From assembly GCF_002735905.1 (NCBI RefSeq), contig NZ_PEBD01000008.1, forward strand, positions 744,001-808,000: a stretch of DNA of 64,000 bases, in the 5' to 3' direction. The translations under genes were made by a program, and so were the position numbers. The stretch is from Williamsia muralis (lineage in GTDB: Bacteria; Actinomycetota; Actinomycetes; Mycobacteriales; Mycobacteriaceae). Below the pieces are notes generated by a model that saw nothing but the letters and a program-made list of their open reading frames with translations, was not told where the DNA came from and ran no database searches. This document shows positions 42,738 through 51,084 of the stretch, piece by piece; the first letter of the stretch is position 1; the number at the start of each line of letters is the position of its first letter.

Positions 42738-43553
42738 ATGAAAAGACTCGAAGGAAAAGTTGCCATCGTCACGGGCGCGGGACGAGTGGGCAACATCGGC
42801 CTCGCGGTGTGCGAAGCGTTCTTACGCGAGGGGTGCACGGGTGTCGTGGGAACCGACTTCCGCACCGACGAAGCCGAACAGATCAACGAGCGGATCAGCG
42901 CAGAGTTCGGCGAGGGACGATTCCTGCTGCTGCAACACGACGTCACCTCCGCTGAGGGCTGGACGACGGTGGTCGATGCGACGGTTCGGGAGTTCGGAGT
43001 CATCGACATTCTCGTCAACAATGCGGGGATCTCGGTCCATGGAGGGGTCGCCAGCAGCAGCCTCGAGGACATCCGCAGGGTGATGGCGGTCAACCACGAC
43101 GCGCTGCTACTCGGTATGCAGGCGTGCCTCGAGCAGTTGCTCACTGCCCACGAGCGCTTCGCCGGTGGCGGCGTGGTCATCAACAACCTGTCGATGTCGT
43201 CGTACATGTCCAATCCCAACAATCTGGCCTACTCGGTGTCCAAAGCCGCCGGGCGAATGCTCACACTGTGTGCCGCAGATGAATTGGGGCCGCAGCGGGT
43301 TCGCGTCAATTCGGTCCATCCGGGACTGACGATGACCCCGTTGATCGAAGAGGCGCTCGTCGAGTACGTGGACGGCGGTCTGTGGTCCGATCGGGACGCA
43401 GCCGAGGCCGCTATCTCGAGTGCCGCGCCACTGAACACGAGCAGCCGGCCCGAGGACACTGCGCACGCATTCGTCTACTTGGCATCCGAGGAAGCTCGTT
43501 TCGTCACCGGAGCCTCGCTCTACCACGACGGTGGAATCGGTCGCCGATTCTGA
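42738..43553 (+). CDS. Short-chain dehydrogenase
   Basis: A 271-residue classical SDR. The cofactor motif is TGAGRVGNIG (with two extra residues), NNAG is at about 95, and YSVSK provides Tyr-x3-Lys near 160. The ATG at 42738 (MKRLEGK) follows GAGG at a good distance; a TTG at 42726 is less likely. It follows the lactonase by 48 bases. It probably oxidises a steroid or ring-derived hydroxyl; the substrate is unknown. Confidence 0.8.
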   Translation: MKRLEGKVAIVTGAGRVGNIGLAVCEAFLREGCTGVVGTDFRTDEAEQINERISAEFGEGRFLLLQHDVTSAEGWTTVVDATVREFGVIDILVNNAGISVHGGVASSSLEDIRRVMAVNHDALLLGMQACLEQLLTAHERFAGGGVVINNLSMSSYMSNPNNLAYSVSKAAGRMLTLCAADELGPQRVRVNSVHPGLTMTPLIEEALVEYVDGGLWSDRDAAEAAISSAAPLNTSSRPEDTAHAFVYLASEEARFVTGASLYHDGGIGRRF

Positions 43554-43653
43554 AGGGCGTCGCGGATGTCACCTGCTCTTCGGGCGCGCATCGCATCGTC
43601 ATCGTTGATCAATACGGGCCGCACGACTGCGGCCGAAAAGAAGAGGAGTAGAC

Positions 43654-44412
43654 ATGTTTGATTTGACGGGACGCACCGCATTCGTGAGCGGCGCGGGGCA
43701 AAGTGTCGGTGAAGGAATCGCGAAAGTTCTTGGTAGACAGGGCGCATCCGTCATCGTCAACGATCTGCACAACGATCGCGCCGAGAAGGTCGCCGCAGCT
43801 ATCGTCGAGGAGGGCAACCGGGCTGTCGCCGCGGCGTTCGACGTGACCGACTATGACGCAACGCGCGACAACATCCGCGCCGCCGAAGCCGCACTCGGCG
43901 GGCAGGTGAACATCGTGGTGAACAATGCCGGCGTCGCGGAGGGTCGAATCATCAAACCGTTCCGCGATCTGTCACCGGAAGACTGGCGGGGGCCCATCGA
44001 CCTGAACATCTTCGGGGCGATGAACTGCATCAAGGTCGTCCTGGACGGGATGTGCGATGCCGGCTGGGGGCGCATTGTGCAGATCTCGTCCGGCTCGGCG
44101 CGCACCGGCCAGAACATCAACCAGACCTTGTACGCGACGGGCAAAAGCGGAATCGAAGGCTTCATCCGCCACCTTGCGGCCGAGACCGGACAACACGGGA
44201 TCACCGCGAACATCGTCGCTCTCGGCCACCAGAAGAATCTCGAAGACAAGATGCCCGCGGAGATGATCGACGCCATCCTGCAGACCATCCCAATCGGTCG
44301 ACTCGGCGACCCGATCGAGGTCGGGGCGTTCTGCGCGTACCTCGCCTCCGACGAGGCCGGCGGCATCACCGGCCAGACCCTCGACTTCAACGGCGGGTCG
44401 CAGACGCGATGA
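43654..44412 (+). CDS. Short-chain dehydrogenase
   Basis: A 252-residue SDR with a slightly altered cofactor motif SGAGQSVGEG, NNAG at about 90, Ser in QISSGSA and YATGK as the Tyr-x3-Lys. An AGAGGAG site precedes the ATG. Its stop overlaps the ATG of the next gene (ATGA), so translation is coupled to the VOC protein. The GQSVGEG form is shared with a group of acyl-CoA or terpene alcohol dehydrogenases. Substrate unknown. Confidence 0.8.
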   Translation: MFDLTGRTAFVSGAGQSVGEGIAKVLGRQGASVIVNDLHNDRAEKVAAAIVEEGNRAVAAAFDVTDYDATRDNIRAAEAALGGQVNIVVNNAGVAEGRIIKPFRDLSPEDWRGPIDLNIFGAMNCIKVVLDGMCDAGWGRIVQISSGSARTGQNINQTLYATGKSGIEGFIRHLAAETGQHGITANIVALGHQKNLEDKMPAEMIDAILQTIPIGRLGDPIEVGAFCAYLASDEAGGITGQTLDFNGGSQTR

Positions 44413-44810
44413 GCGTCGGCGCGGTCACCCTCTCGCTCACCGCGATCCGGGTCAGCGATCTGTCGAGGTCGGTCGAGTTCTACACGAAGGGTTGCGGTTT
44501 CGAGATCGAGCGTGAGTTCACCACACCCTCATTCACCGCGGCGATCGTCCGCGCCGGCTCGGCGGGCCTCGAACTCATCCTGCCCACCGACGGCGCGGCC
44601 TCCGAACCCGCCGAGCACGGCGACATGCTGCGCAAGTTCGTCCTCAACACGAACGACCCGGAGGCGGTCATCGGCCGTGCCTTCGGATTCGGCGGCAGCG
44701 TGATCGCCGAGGCCACCGAGTATCCCGAGTACGGGATGACGATCGGGGTGATCGCCGACCCGGACGGATACGAACTGGAATTTGTCGGGCCGGTGCAACC
44801 CCGGGCATGA
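44409..44810 (+). CDS. Glyoxalase/VOC-family protein
   Basis: A 133-residue vicinal-oxygen-chelate protein with two beta-alpha-beta-beta-beta modules. The first module carries IRVSDLSRSVEFYT and the second ends in DPDGYELEFVG with the metal-ligand Glu. These proteins act as lyases, isomerases or dioxygenases on small substrates. Its ATG overlaps the SDR stop by four bases. Role in the pathway not known. Confidence 0.83.
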   Translation: MSVGAVTLSLTAIRVSDLSRSVEFYTKGCGFEIEREFTTPSFTAAIVRAGSAGLELILPTDGAASEPAEHGDMLRKFVLNTNDPEAVIGRAFGFGGSVIAEATEYPEYGMTIGVIADPDGYELEFVGPVQPRA

Positions 44811-44961
44811 CAAGGACCACTGAGCGGGAACTGAAGGGTATGGGTCACCGCGAGGCCTTTAGCGTGGCCGCTGTCGGTTGTGACCAGGAGCGCGGCCGGC
44901 GCGAGATCGACAACCGCGCGCGCCGGGACGGCCGGCGCGGCGGCAGAACACGGAGTGCGCA

Positions 44962-46533
44962 ATGACTTGGAACAGCAGTTACGACGTGGTCGTCATCGGT
45001 TCGGGCGGTGCCGCACTGGCCGGCGCGCTCGCGGCGACCTCGCGCGGACTGACGGTGTGTGTGGTCGAGAAGACCGACCGGTTCGGCGGAACCTCGGCCT
45101 ACTCGGGCGGCAGCGTGTGGTTGCCCGGCAACCACGTCCTCGCGCGCGACGGTGTCGACGACTCGGTGGAGACCGGGCTCACCTACTTCCGCAACACCGT
45201 CGGCGAGCGGACCGACCCCGGCGTGCAACGTACGTTCATCGAGACCGGACCGGTTGTTGCCGATTTTCTCGAGAACAAGATCGGGATTCCGCTCGAACAC
45301 CGACCGTTCCCCGACTACTTCCCGGCGCCGGGCCGAAAGGACTACGGGCGGAGCATCTTCGCCAAGCCGATCACCGCCGACGAGGTGGGCGTTCGAGTCC
45401 ACGACATCCGACCGATGGTCCCTGCCGATCAGTTCGGCATCGACATGGACCGTACGGTGCTCGACGGCGGGCAGGCGTGGATCGCGCGGATGCTGTTGGC
45501 TCTCGACGAATCCGGGCGCGCCGATCTGTACAAGGAGACCGCGGCCGAGTCCCTGGTCTCCGACGACTCCGGACGGGTCACCGGCGTCGTGGTCCGCAGT
45601 GCGAACGACGAACGCAGGATTCAGGCGCGTGGCGGGGTCCTGCTCGCGGCCGGTGGCTTCGAACGCAACGCTGAGCTGAGACACGATCTTCAGCACATGC
45701 CCTCGTCGGAGTGGACCTCGTCGCACCCGGCCACGGGATCGGGCGACGCCCTCGCGATGCTCCGGAGTGTCGACGCCGAGCTGGATCTGCTCGACCAGTC
45801 ATGGTGGTGCCCGGCGACGCTCTTCCCGAACGGCCACGCGGTGTTCACGCTCGGCTTGCGCGCGGGGATCATCGTCGACGAGACGGGCAGCCGTTTCGCG
45901 AACGAACTGCTCCCGTACGACCAGATGGGTCGCGCAATGCGCGAACGGATGTTGGCCGGCAAGGGTGACGGGTTCTGGTACATCTTCGATGACCGATCGG
46001 GCGACGACCTTCCGGCGATCTGTGCGCCGTCCCCGGACCGCGAGGCGATGACCGAGGCCGGTTTGTGGCACACCGCCACGTCGATCGAGGACCTTGCCAC
46101 CGCGATCGGGATCGACGCCGCGGCGCTCACCGCAACGGTGGATCGCTTCAATCAGCTGGCCGCGCAGGGCAGCGACGACGACTTCCAGCGTGGCGAGGAC
46201 CCGTACGGCCGGTTCTTCCTCGGTGCACAAACGGCCGGCCAGTGCCTCGTCGCCCTGGACGGGTCACGCTTTCACGCGGTTCGGATGGTCCTCGGTGATC
46301 TCGGGACGAAGGGCGGGGCGGTGATCAACGGCGACGGTGCCGTGCTCAGCTCCGGCGGGAACGGCGTGGTGCCCGGACTGTATGCGGCCGGTAATTCCAC
46401 GGCTTCGATCTCGGGGGAGGTCTATCCGGGTCCGGGCACACCACTCGGTTCCGGGATGGTCATGGCCTACCGTGCCGTCGCAGACATGGCCTCACATCTC
46501 GCTGACGCGGGACGGGCAGCCGAAACCGCCTGA
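44962..46533 (+). CDS. 3-ketosteroid delta1-dehydrogenase-like flavoprotein, copy 2
   Basis: A 523-residue FAD enzyme of the KstD/fumarate reductase family. The FAD fold starts with VVIGSGGAALAGALAA. A Tyr in the GSRFANELLPYD segment and the C-terminal YPGPGTPLGSG stretch match the positions of Tyr318, Tyr487 and Gly491 of Rhodococcus KstD. It should remove hydrogens from ring A (C1-C2) or act on a related ketone. It lacks clear similarity in the Tyr119 region, so a delta4-dehydrogenase or another 3-ketosteroid specificity is possible. It lies 151 bases after the VOC gene. Confidence 0.8.
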   Translation: MTWNSSYDVVVIGSGGAALAGALAATSRGLTVCVVEKTDRFGGTSAYSGGSVWLPGNHVLARDGVDDSVETGLTYFRNTVGERTDPGVQRTFIETGPVVADFLENKIGIPLEHRPFPDYFPAPGRKDYGRSIFAKPITADEVGVRVHDIRPMVPADQFGIDMDRTVLDGGQAWIARMLLALDESGRADLYKETAAESLVSDDSGRVTGVVVRSANDERRIQARGGVLLAAGGFERNAELRHDLQHMPSSEWTSSHPATGSGDALAMLRSVDAELDLLDQSWWCPATLFPNGHAVFTLGLRAGIIVDETGSRFANELLPYDQMGRAMRERMLAGKGDGFWYIFDDRSGDDLPAICAPSPDREAMTEAGLWHTATSIEDLATAIGIDAAALTATVDRFNQLAAQGSDDDFQRGEDPYGRFFLGAQTAGQCLVALDGSRFHAVRMVLGDLGTKGGAVINGDGAVLSSGGNGVVPGLYAAGNSTASISGEVYPGPGTPLGSGMVMAYRAVADMASHLADAGRAAETA

Positions 46534-46582
46534 CGGCGAAACGATCTGGAGCTCGATCCGGAACGCGCGTTCCACAAAGACT

Positions 46583-46620
46583 CCGGGCCGTGGCGCAGCA
46601 GAATGCGCGCCGCGGCCCGG
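46583..46620. terminator. Hairpin between convergent genes
   Basis: CCGGGCCGTGGCGC (46583-46596) pairs with the segment 46605-46620 with one wobble and a two-base bulge. It lies between the flavoprotein stop and the SDR stop, so it likely ends both transcripts. Confidence 0.65.
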
Positions 46621-46656
46621 CTCCATGTCCGTCTCAGGCCGATCGACGAATCCGTT

Positions 46657-47448
46657 TCAGAGGTGACTGCCGCCGTCGATGCGGATCTCGGTGCCGCTGA
46701 TGAAAGCCCCGTCGTCGGAGGCCAGCATGGCCACGACGCCAGCGACCTTTTCGGGTCCCGCCATGCCGGGTACGGCCGGTGGTTCCGCGCGCTCGACCCG
46801 CACCACCGGTTGCATTTTCATGAACAACGACGCGTCCGAGTCGTGCGGCAAGCCGGGCGCCGAGGTCATCCCGGACGAGATGCTGCCGGGCGCTACCGAG
46901 ACGGCCCGGATGCCCTGCTTGGCGAACTCGAGCGCGACGGTGTGCGTCATCGACTGGATGCCGCCCTTGCTGGCCGCATACGCGGCCATGTAGGGGTGCG
47001 CAAAGCTTGCCGAGGTGGAACTGAAGTTGACGATCACGCCGCGGCCGCATTCGATCAACGCCGGCAGCGACTCACGGATCATCAGGAAGGTACCGGTCAG
47101 GTTGATGCGAATGATTTGATCCCACTCCTGCAGCGTGACCTGCTCGGTGTGTCCACTGCGGAGAATCCCGGCGGCGTTCACCAGTACGTCGAGTCCGCCG
47201 AGGTGTTCGGTGGCGAAAGCGACGCCGTCACGGACCGAATCCTCGTTGCCGATGTCGATGGCACGCGAGACGAACTGGTCGGGTTTCGCGACGTCGGCTG
47301 CCGCCTGCGCGGTTGCGGCGAGCCCGTCGCCCGAGACGTCAGCCCCGACCACGGTGGCACCCTCGGACAGCAGTCGCAGAGCGGTGGCCCTGCCGATACC
47401 CGATGCTGCGCCCGTGACCAGGACCCGTCGGCCGTCGAATCGATTCAT
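46657..47448 (-). CDS. Short-chain dehydrogenase
   Basis: A 263-residue classical SDR: TGAASGIG, the altered NAAG (VNAAGI) near 85, Ser in VNFSSTSAS and YAASK. An AAGGAGGAA site precedes the ATG at 47448, so the longer frame to 47541 is not used. It sits downstream of the IclR gene on the same strand with its own possible operator at 47536-47550. Substrate unknown; hydroxysteroid or a ring-cleavage alcohol by context. Confidence 0.8.
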   Translation of the reverse strand: MNRFDGRRVLVTGAASGIGRATALRLLSEGATVVGADVSGDGLAATAQAAADVAKPDQFVSRAIDIGNEDSVRDGVAFATEHLGGLDVLVNAAGILRSGHTEQVTLQEWDQIIRINLTGTFLMIRESLPALIECGRGVIVNFSSTSASFAHPYMAAYAASKGGIQSMTHTVALEFAKQGIRAVSVAPGSISSGMTSAPGLPHDSDASLFMKMQPVVRVERAEPPAVPGMAGPEKVAGVVAMLASDDGAFISGTEIRIDGGSHL

Positions 47449-47535
47449 CCGTTCCTCCTTCTCGTCGCCCCGTCCAGTACACGAGGACTCTGGGCCTCGA
47501 TCGTGCCCCGAGGGGAGGGGTGCGTCGCCTACGTC

Positions 47536-47550
47536 TCCCACTCGGTGGGC
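47536..47550. promoter_or_regulatory. TCCC-GGGA palindrome site k
   Basis: TCCCACTCGGTGGGC matches 13 of 15 consensus positions. It lies 88 bases upstream of the SDR start at 47448. Confidence 0.45.
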
Positions 47551-47574
47551 GTTCAGGCGGGGGAGAATTGCAGC

Positions 47575-48375
47575 TCAGTGGTCCGCCAGATCGGCGGCGA
47601 CACACCGGTCCCAGATCTCGCGCGCTGCGATCCGGACCGGGCCGAGGAGTTTGCGATGATCGAGCGCTCCCACCGGGCCGCAGATGGAGAGGCCGGCCAT
47701 GTTGCCGTAGATGTGGTCGGGGGGGCCAATCGACACACCTACGCACGCGATCCCCGGGAAAGCCTCTCCCCGATCAAACGCGCCACCACGATCACGGATC
47801 TGCGCGAGCTCGCTGTCGAATCGCGATGCCGTTGTGATGCTGAGCGCGGTACGCCGGACGAGTGCACCATCCTCGTCTGTGTGCAGACCTCTAGGTGAGA
47901 TGCGTCGCGGCGATATCTCCGCGTAGGCGAGTACGACTTTCCCGAGCGCGGTCAGGTGTGCTGGGATGCGTTGGCCCACGGCGGTCGGGGTAGGGCCCGA
48001 CAGTCGTCCGTTGACCTTTGCGAGGTAAACCATGTCGCCGCCGTCGACGACGCCGAGTTGCATTGTGTACCCCGTCCGACGAGCGAACGCGGCCATCACG
48101 GGGCGCGCGCCTTGGAGGAGCCGGTTCTGATTCAGCGCCGCTTGACCGAGCTCGTAGGCTTTGACGCCGAGTTCGTAGGTCTGATCCGGCGAACGTGCCA
48201 ACCACCCGGCACCGGCGAGTTGCTCGAGCAGACGATGCACGGACGATCGCGGCAACTTGGTCCGCGCGGTGACCTGCGCAAGGGTCAACGGCCCGGTCCC
48301 GTTGAAGGCCTCGAGCACCGTCGACACCCTGTCCACCACGGAAATCGGGGCGCCGCCCGTCTGTGTCGTTCTCAC
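47575..48375 (-). CDS. IclR-family transcriptional regulator
   Basis: A 266-residue IclR protein. The N-terminal winged helix (about 10-75) contains TLAQVTARTKLPRSSVHRLL, and the C-terminal effector domain includes LGVVDGGDMVYLAKVNGR and the end segment AGLSICGPVG. IclR regulators control aromatic and steroid catabolic operons and bind palindromes of about 15 bp. The GTG at 48375 after GGAGG is the likely start. It is divergent from kshB, with candidate operators in the shared promoter (48441-48483 and 48488-48502). Confidence 0.87.
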   Translation of the reverse strand: MRTTQTGGAPISVVDRVSTVLEAFNGTGPLTLAQVTARTKLPRSSVHRLLEQLAGAGWLARSPDQTYELGVKAYELGQAALNQNRLLQGARPVMAAFARRTGYTMQLGVVDGGDMVYLAKVNGRLSGPTPTAVGQRIPAHLTALGKVVLAYAEISPRRISPRGLHTDEDGALVRRTALSITTASRFDSELAQIRDRGGAFDRGEAFPGIACVGVSIGPPDHIYGNMAGLSICGPVGALDHRKLLGPVRIAAREIWDRCVAADLADH

Positions 48376-48440
48376 CTGACCTCCTTGTGTGATACCGGTC
48401 ACGATACCCTCGCGTGGCGACCGGCTCGTCAGGGCACGTC

Positions 48441-48483
48441 GGTCGCCTCGACGGTGGCAGTAGAGGCGACCCCCCGTCGCCTC
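48441..48483. promoter_or_regulatory. GTCGCCTC repeats in the IclR/kshB promoter
   Basis: GGTCGCCTC (48441-48449) is the inverse of GAGGCGACC (48463-48471), and a third copy GTCGCCTC follows at 48476-48483. It could be a second operator or a hairpin in the transcript. Confidence 0.45.
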
Positions 48484-48487
48484 GTGT

Positions 48488-48502
48488 TCCCGGCCAGCGG
48501 AA
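48488..48502. promoter_or_regulatory. TCCC-GGGA palindrome site e
   Basis: TCCCGGCCAGCGGAA matches 14 of 15 consensus positions. It sits between the divergent IclR and kshB genes and shares its core with site f before hsaB. Confidence 0.55.
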
Positions 48503-48621
48503 CGGTCCTGCTTCCTTTTTGTCGGACATGCCTATCCTTTCGCGGACCGTTTGTAGGTTCGCGCGCGTCCGGTCTTCGCTCGGTCGATGCGGCCACCCCC
48601 CCAGAACCAATGAGGAGACTG

Positions 48622-49719
48622 ATGCCCAACGACGTGATCGCCGACGTCGACATGGAGGCGTTCCCGGCAGCCGGAGCGGCCGCCGAAGGAGGTCGTGGCC
48701 GACGTGTCCGCGTGGTCGAGGTCATTGACGAGACCGCCGACGCCCGGTCGATCGTGGTGCGTCCCCGGCCCGAGGACGCAGCCGAGTTCGAGTATGCCTC
48801 CGGTCAATTCCTGACTGTTCGGGTACCCGACGCCGGCACGGGCAGTGCGCGGTGTTACTCGCTGGCGAGTTCACCGCACGCGGACACCGACGTGAAGTTC
48901 ACGGTGAAGCGCGTTCTCGGCGGGCACGGCTCGAATTGGATCTGTGACACCGTCGGAGTGGGGGACGAACTCGAGGTCCTCCCGCCCGGAGGTACCTTCG
49001 GTCCGCGCTCGCTGACAGAACCGGTGGTCCTGGTCGCCGGCGGCAGCGGCATCACGCCCGTGATCTCCATCGCCAAATCGCTGCTGTTCAGCGGTTCCGG
49101 TGACGTCTTCCTCGTCTACGCGAATCGCGACGAGGCATCGGTGATCTTCGCTGCCGAACTCCGTTTGCTGACTGAGCGGTTCGCCACGCGACTGACCGTG
49201 GTGCACATCCTGGAGTCGGTCCAGGGATACCCGACCGGCGAGGGGCTGTCGGCGCTGTTGCGGCCGATGACCGATCGCAACGTCTACGTCTGCGGACCCA
49301 CACCGCTGATGGATCTCACCGTGGACGTGTGTGATCAGGTCGGCTTCCCACATGACCACGTCCACACCGAGCGGTTCCTGTCGTTGCACGGCAATCCTTT
49401 CGACCCCGTCAAGTCGCCCGAGACCATCGGCTCCGACGCTGGTGGGGTTGTCTGCACGGTCGCGGTGGACCTCGACGGCGAACGGCGCACCGTCGAATGG
49501 AGGGCGAAGCAGAAGCTGCTCGACGCGCTGCTCGCGGCCGGTCTCGACGCGCCCTACTCCTGTCGGGAGGGCGCCTGCAGCGCCTGTGTCTGTGTTCTGA
49601 GGACGGGGGAGTTAACCATGGCGCACAACGAGATTCTGGCCGAAGAAGATGTGGCGGAGGGGTATGTCCTCGCGTGTCAGGCTGAACCGGTCAGCGCAGT
49701 CATCGAGATCGAGTACTGA
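48622..49719 (+). CDS. kshB: 3-ketosteroid 9-alpha-hydroxylase reductase subunit KshB
   Basis: A 365-residue reductase in the order FAD domain, NAD domain, C-terminal 2Fe-2S. RCYSLASSP is the FAD motif, VAGGSGITPV the nucleotide motif, and CREGACSACVC plus a later Cys in LACQAEP bind the cluster. It passes electrons from NADH to KshA. The start at 48622 (MPNDVIAD) follows GAGGAG; an ATG at 48610 is possible. KshA follows after 133 bases with a hairpin and a palindrome between. It has the same plan as the desaturase reductase at 6751, but the steroid context is clear. Confidence 0.9.
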   Translation: MPNDVIADVDMEAFPAAGAAAEGGRGRRVRVVEVIDETADARSIVVRPRPEDAAEFEYASGQFLTVRVPDAGTGSARCYSLASSPHADTDVKFTVKRVLGGHGSNWICDTVGVGDELEVLPPGGTFGPRSLTEPVVLVAGGSGITPVISIAKSLLFSGSGDVFLVYANRDEASVIFAAELRLLTERFATRLTVVHILESVQGYPTGEGLSALLRPMTDRNVYVCGPTPLMDLTVDVCDQVGFPHDHVHTERFLSLHGNPFDPVKSPETIGSDAGGVVCTVAVDLDGERRTVEWRAKQKLLDALLAAGLDAPYSCREGACSACVCVLRTGELTMAHNEILAEEDVAEGYVLACQAEPVSAVIEIEY

Positions 49720-49739
49720 AACCCACCCGCCCGGGTTTC
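49718..49739. repeat. Small hairpin after kshB
   Basis: GAAACCC (49718-49724) pairs with GGGTTTC (49733-49739) at the kshB stop. Possibly a weak terminator or processing site. Confidence 0.45.
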
Positions 49740-49748
49740 GAATCGGCT

Positions 49749-49763
49749 TCCCATTCGATGGGA
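49749..49763. promoter_or_regulatory. TCCC-GGGA palindrome site c
   Basis: TCCCATTCGATGGGA is a perfect palindrome around a 3-base centre, 14 of 15 to consensus. It is 90 bases before the kshA start. Confidence 0.6.
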
Positions 49764-49852
49764 GACGCGCGTCACAAGTGGACCTGCGGTTGCCAAGCTG
49801 ATCACACCGCGATGCAGCGACGAACGTCGCCAGAATCCGATCAGGAGGCCCA

Positions 49853-51043
49853 GTGAGTTCCACCACCGACACCAAAGACGAGGTCAGGGTCATCGACGCC
49901 GGAGCGCCGCCGGAGCGATTTGCGCGCGGCTGGCACTGCCTCGGGTTGGTGCGCGATTTTGCAGACGGCCAGCCCCATCAGATCTCCGCGTTCGGCACCG
50001 AACTCGTGGTGTTCGCAGGCGAGGACGGCAAGATCAACGTCCTCGATGCGTTCTGCCGGCACATGGGCGGCAACCTCGCGCAAGGCACGATCAAGGGCAA
50101 CACCATTGCCTGTCCCTTCCACGACTGGAGGTGGCGCGGCGACGGCAAGTGCGCGGCCATCCCATACGCGAAGCGCGTCCCACCGATTGCCCGGACCCGG
50201 TCGTGGCACACCTCCGAGGTCAGCGGACAGTTGTTCGTCTGGCACGACCCGCAGAACAAGAAGCCGCCGGCCGAGTTCGCGATCCCCGAGATCCCGACCT
50301 ACGGCGAATCGGGGTGGACCGACTGGGTCTGGAATTCGATCGAGGTCAACGGGTCACACTGCCGTGAAATCGTCGACAACGTCGTGGACATGGCCCATTT
50401 CTTCTATGTCCACTACGGGATGCCGACGTACTTCCGGAACGTGTTCGAGGGGCACACGGCGACACAATCGATGCGCACACGGCCCCGGCCGGACGCGGCA
50501 GGCGTCAGTCAGAGCACCAACTACAGCACCGAGAGTCAGTCGGACGCCACCTATTACGGGCCGTCCTACATGATCGACAAACTGTGGAGCGGTGGCCGCG
50601 ACCACGAGAGTGGCCCGAACATCTATCTCATCAACTGCCACTACCCGATCTCGGCGACCTCGTTCCGACTCCAGTACGGAGTCATCGTTGAGAAGCCTGC
50701 CGGACTCGCGGACGAACAGGCCGAGCAGATCGCCCAGGCGGTGGCCAAGGGTGTCGCCATCGGCTTCGAGCAGGACGTGCACATCTGGAAGAACAAGTCG
50801 CGCATCGACAACCCGCTGCTTTGCGAGGAGGACGGGCCGGTATACCAGCTCCGTCGCTGGTACGAGCAGTTCTACGTCGACGTCGACGATGTGACCCCGG
50901 AGATGGTCAACCGCTTCGAGTACGAGATCGACACCGAGCGAGCGCTGCAGTCGTGGCAGGCGGAGGTCGATGACAACCTCGCGGCCGGTCGAAGTGCATT
51001 CGCGCCGAACCTGACATCCGCCTCGGCCGACTCGGCATCCTGA
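49853..51043 (+). CDS. kshA: 3-ketosteroid 9-alpha-hydroxylase oxygenase subunit KshA
   Basis: A 396-residue Rieske non-heme iron oxygenase. Rieske ligands are Cys68-x-His70 (FCRHMGG) and Cys87-x2-His90 (CPFHDW). The mononuclear iron site lies in DNVVDMAHFFYVH, with Asp179, His182 and His187. With KshB it 9-alpha-hydroxylates a 3-ketosteroid, which with the delta1 double bond makes ring B open. A GTG start at 49853 follows GGAGG. HsaA follows after 41 bases. Length and motifs fit KshA well. Confidence 0.92.
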   Translation: MSSTTDTKDEVRVIDAGAPPERFARGWHCLGLVRDFADGQPHQISAFGTELVVFAGEDGKINVLDAFCRHMGGNLAQGTIKGNTIACPFHDWRWRGDGKCAAIPYAKRVPPIARTRSWHTSEVSGQLFVWHDPQNKKPPAEFAIPEIPTYGESGWTDWVWNSIEVNGSHCREIVDNVVDMAHFFYVHYGMPTYFRNVFEGHTATQSMRTRPRPDAAGVSQSTNYSTESQSDATYYGPSYMIDKLWSGGRDHESGPNIYLINCHYPISATSFRLQYGVIVEKPAGLADEQAEQIAQAVAKGVAIGFEQDVHIWKNKSRIDNPLLCEEDGPVYQLRRWYEQFYVDVDDVTPEMVNRFEYEIDTERALQSWQAEVDDNLAAGRSAFAPNLTSASADSAS

Positions 51044-51084
51044 CCGCCCGCGCGGCCGACCTGACACATACCAGGAGAAACAAC

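Noticed and set aside
47956-48621. N-terminal 222 codons of a longer KshB frame
   Set aside because: This part is antisense to iclR and the promoter; KshB homologs begin at about 48622.
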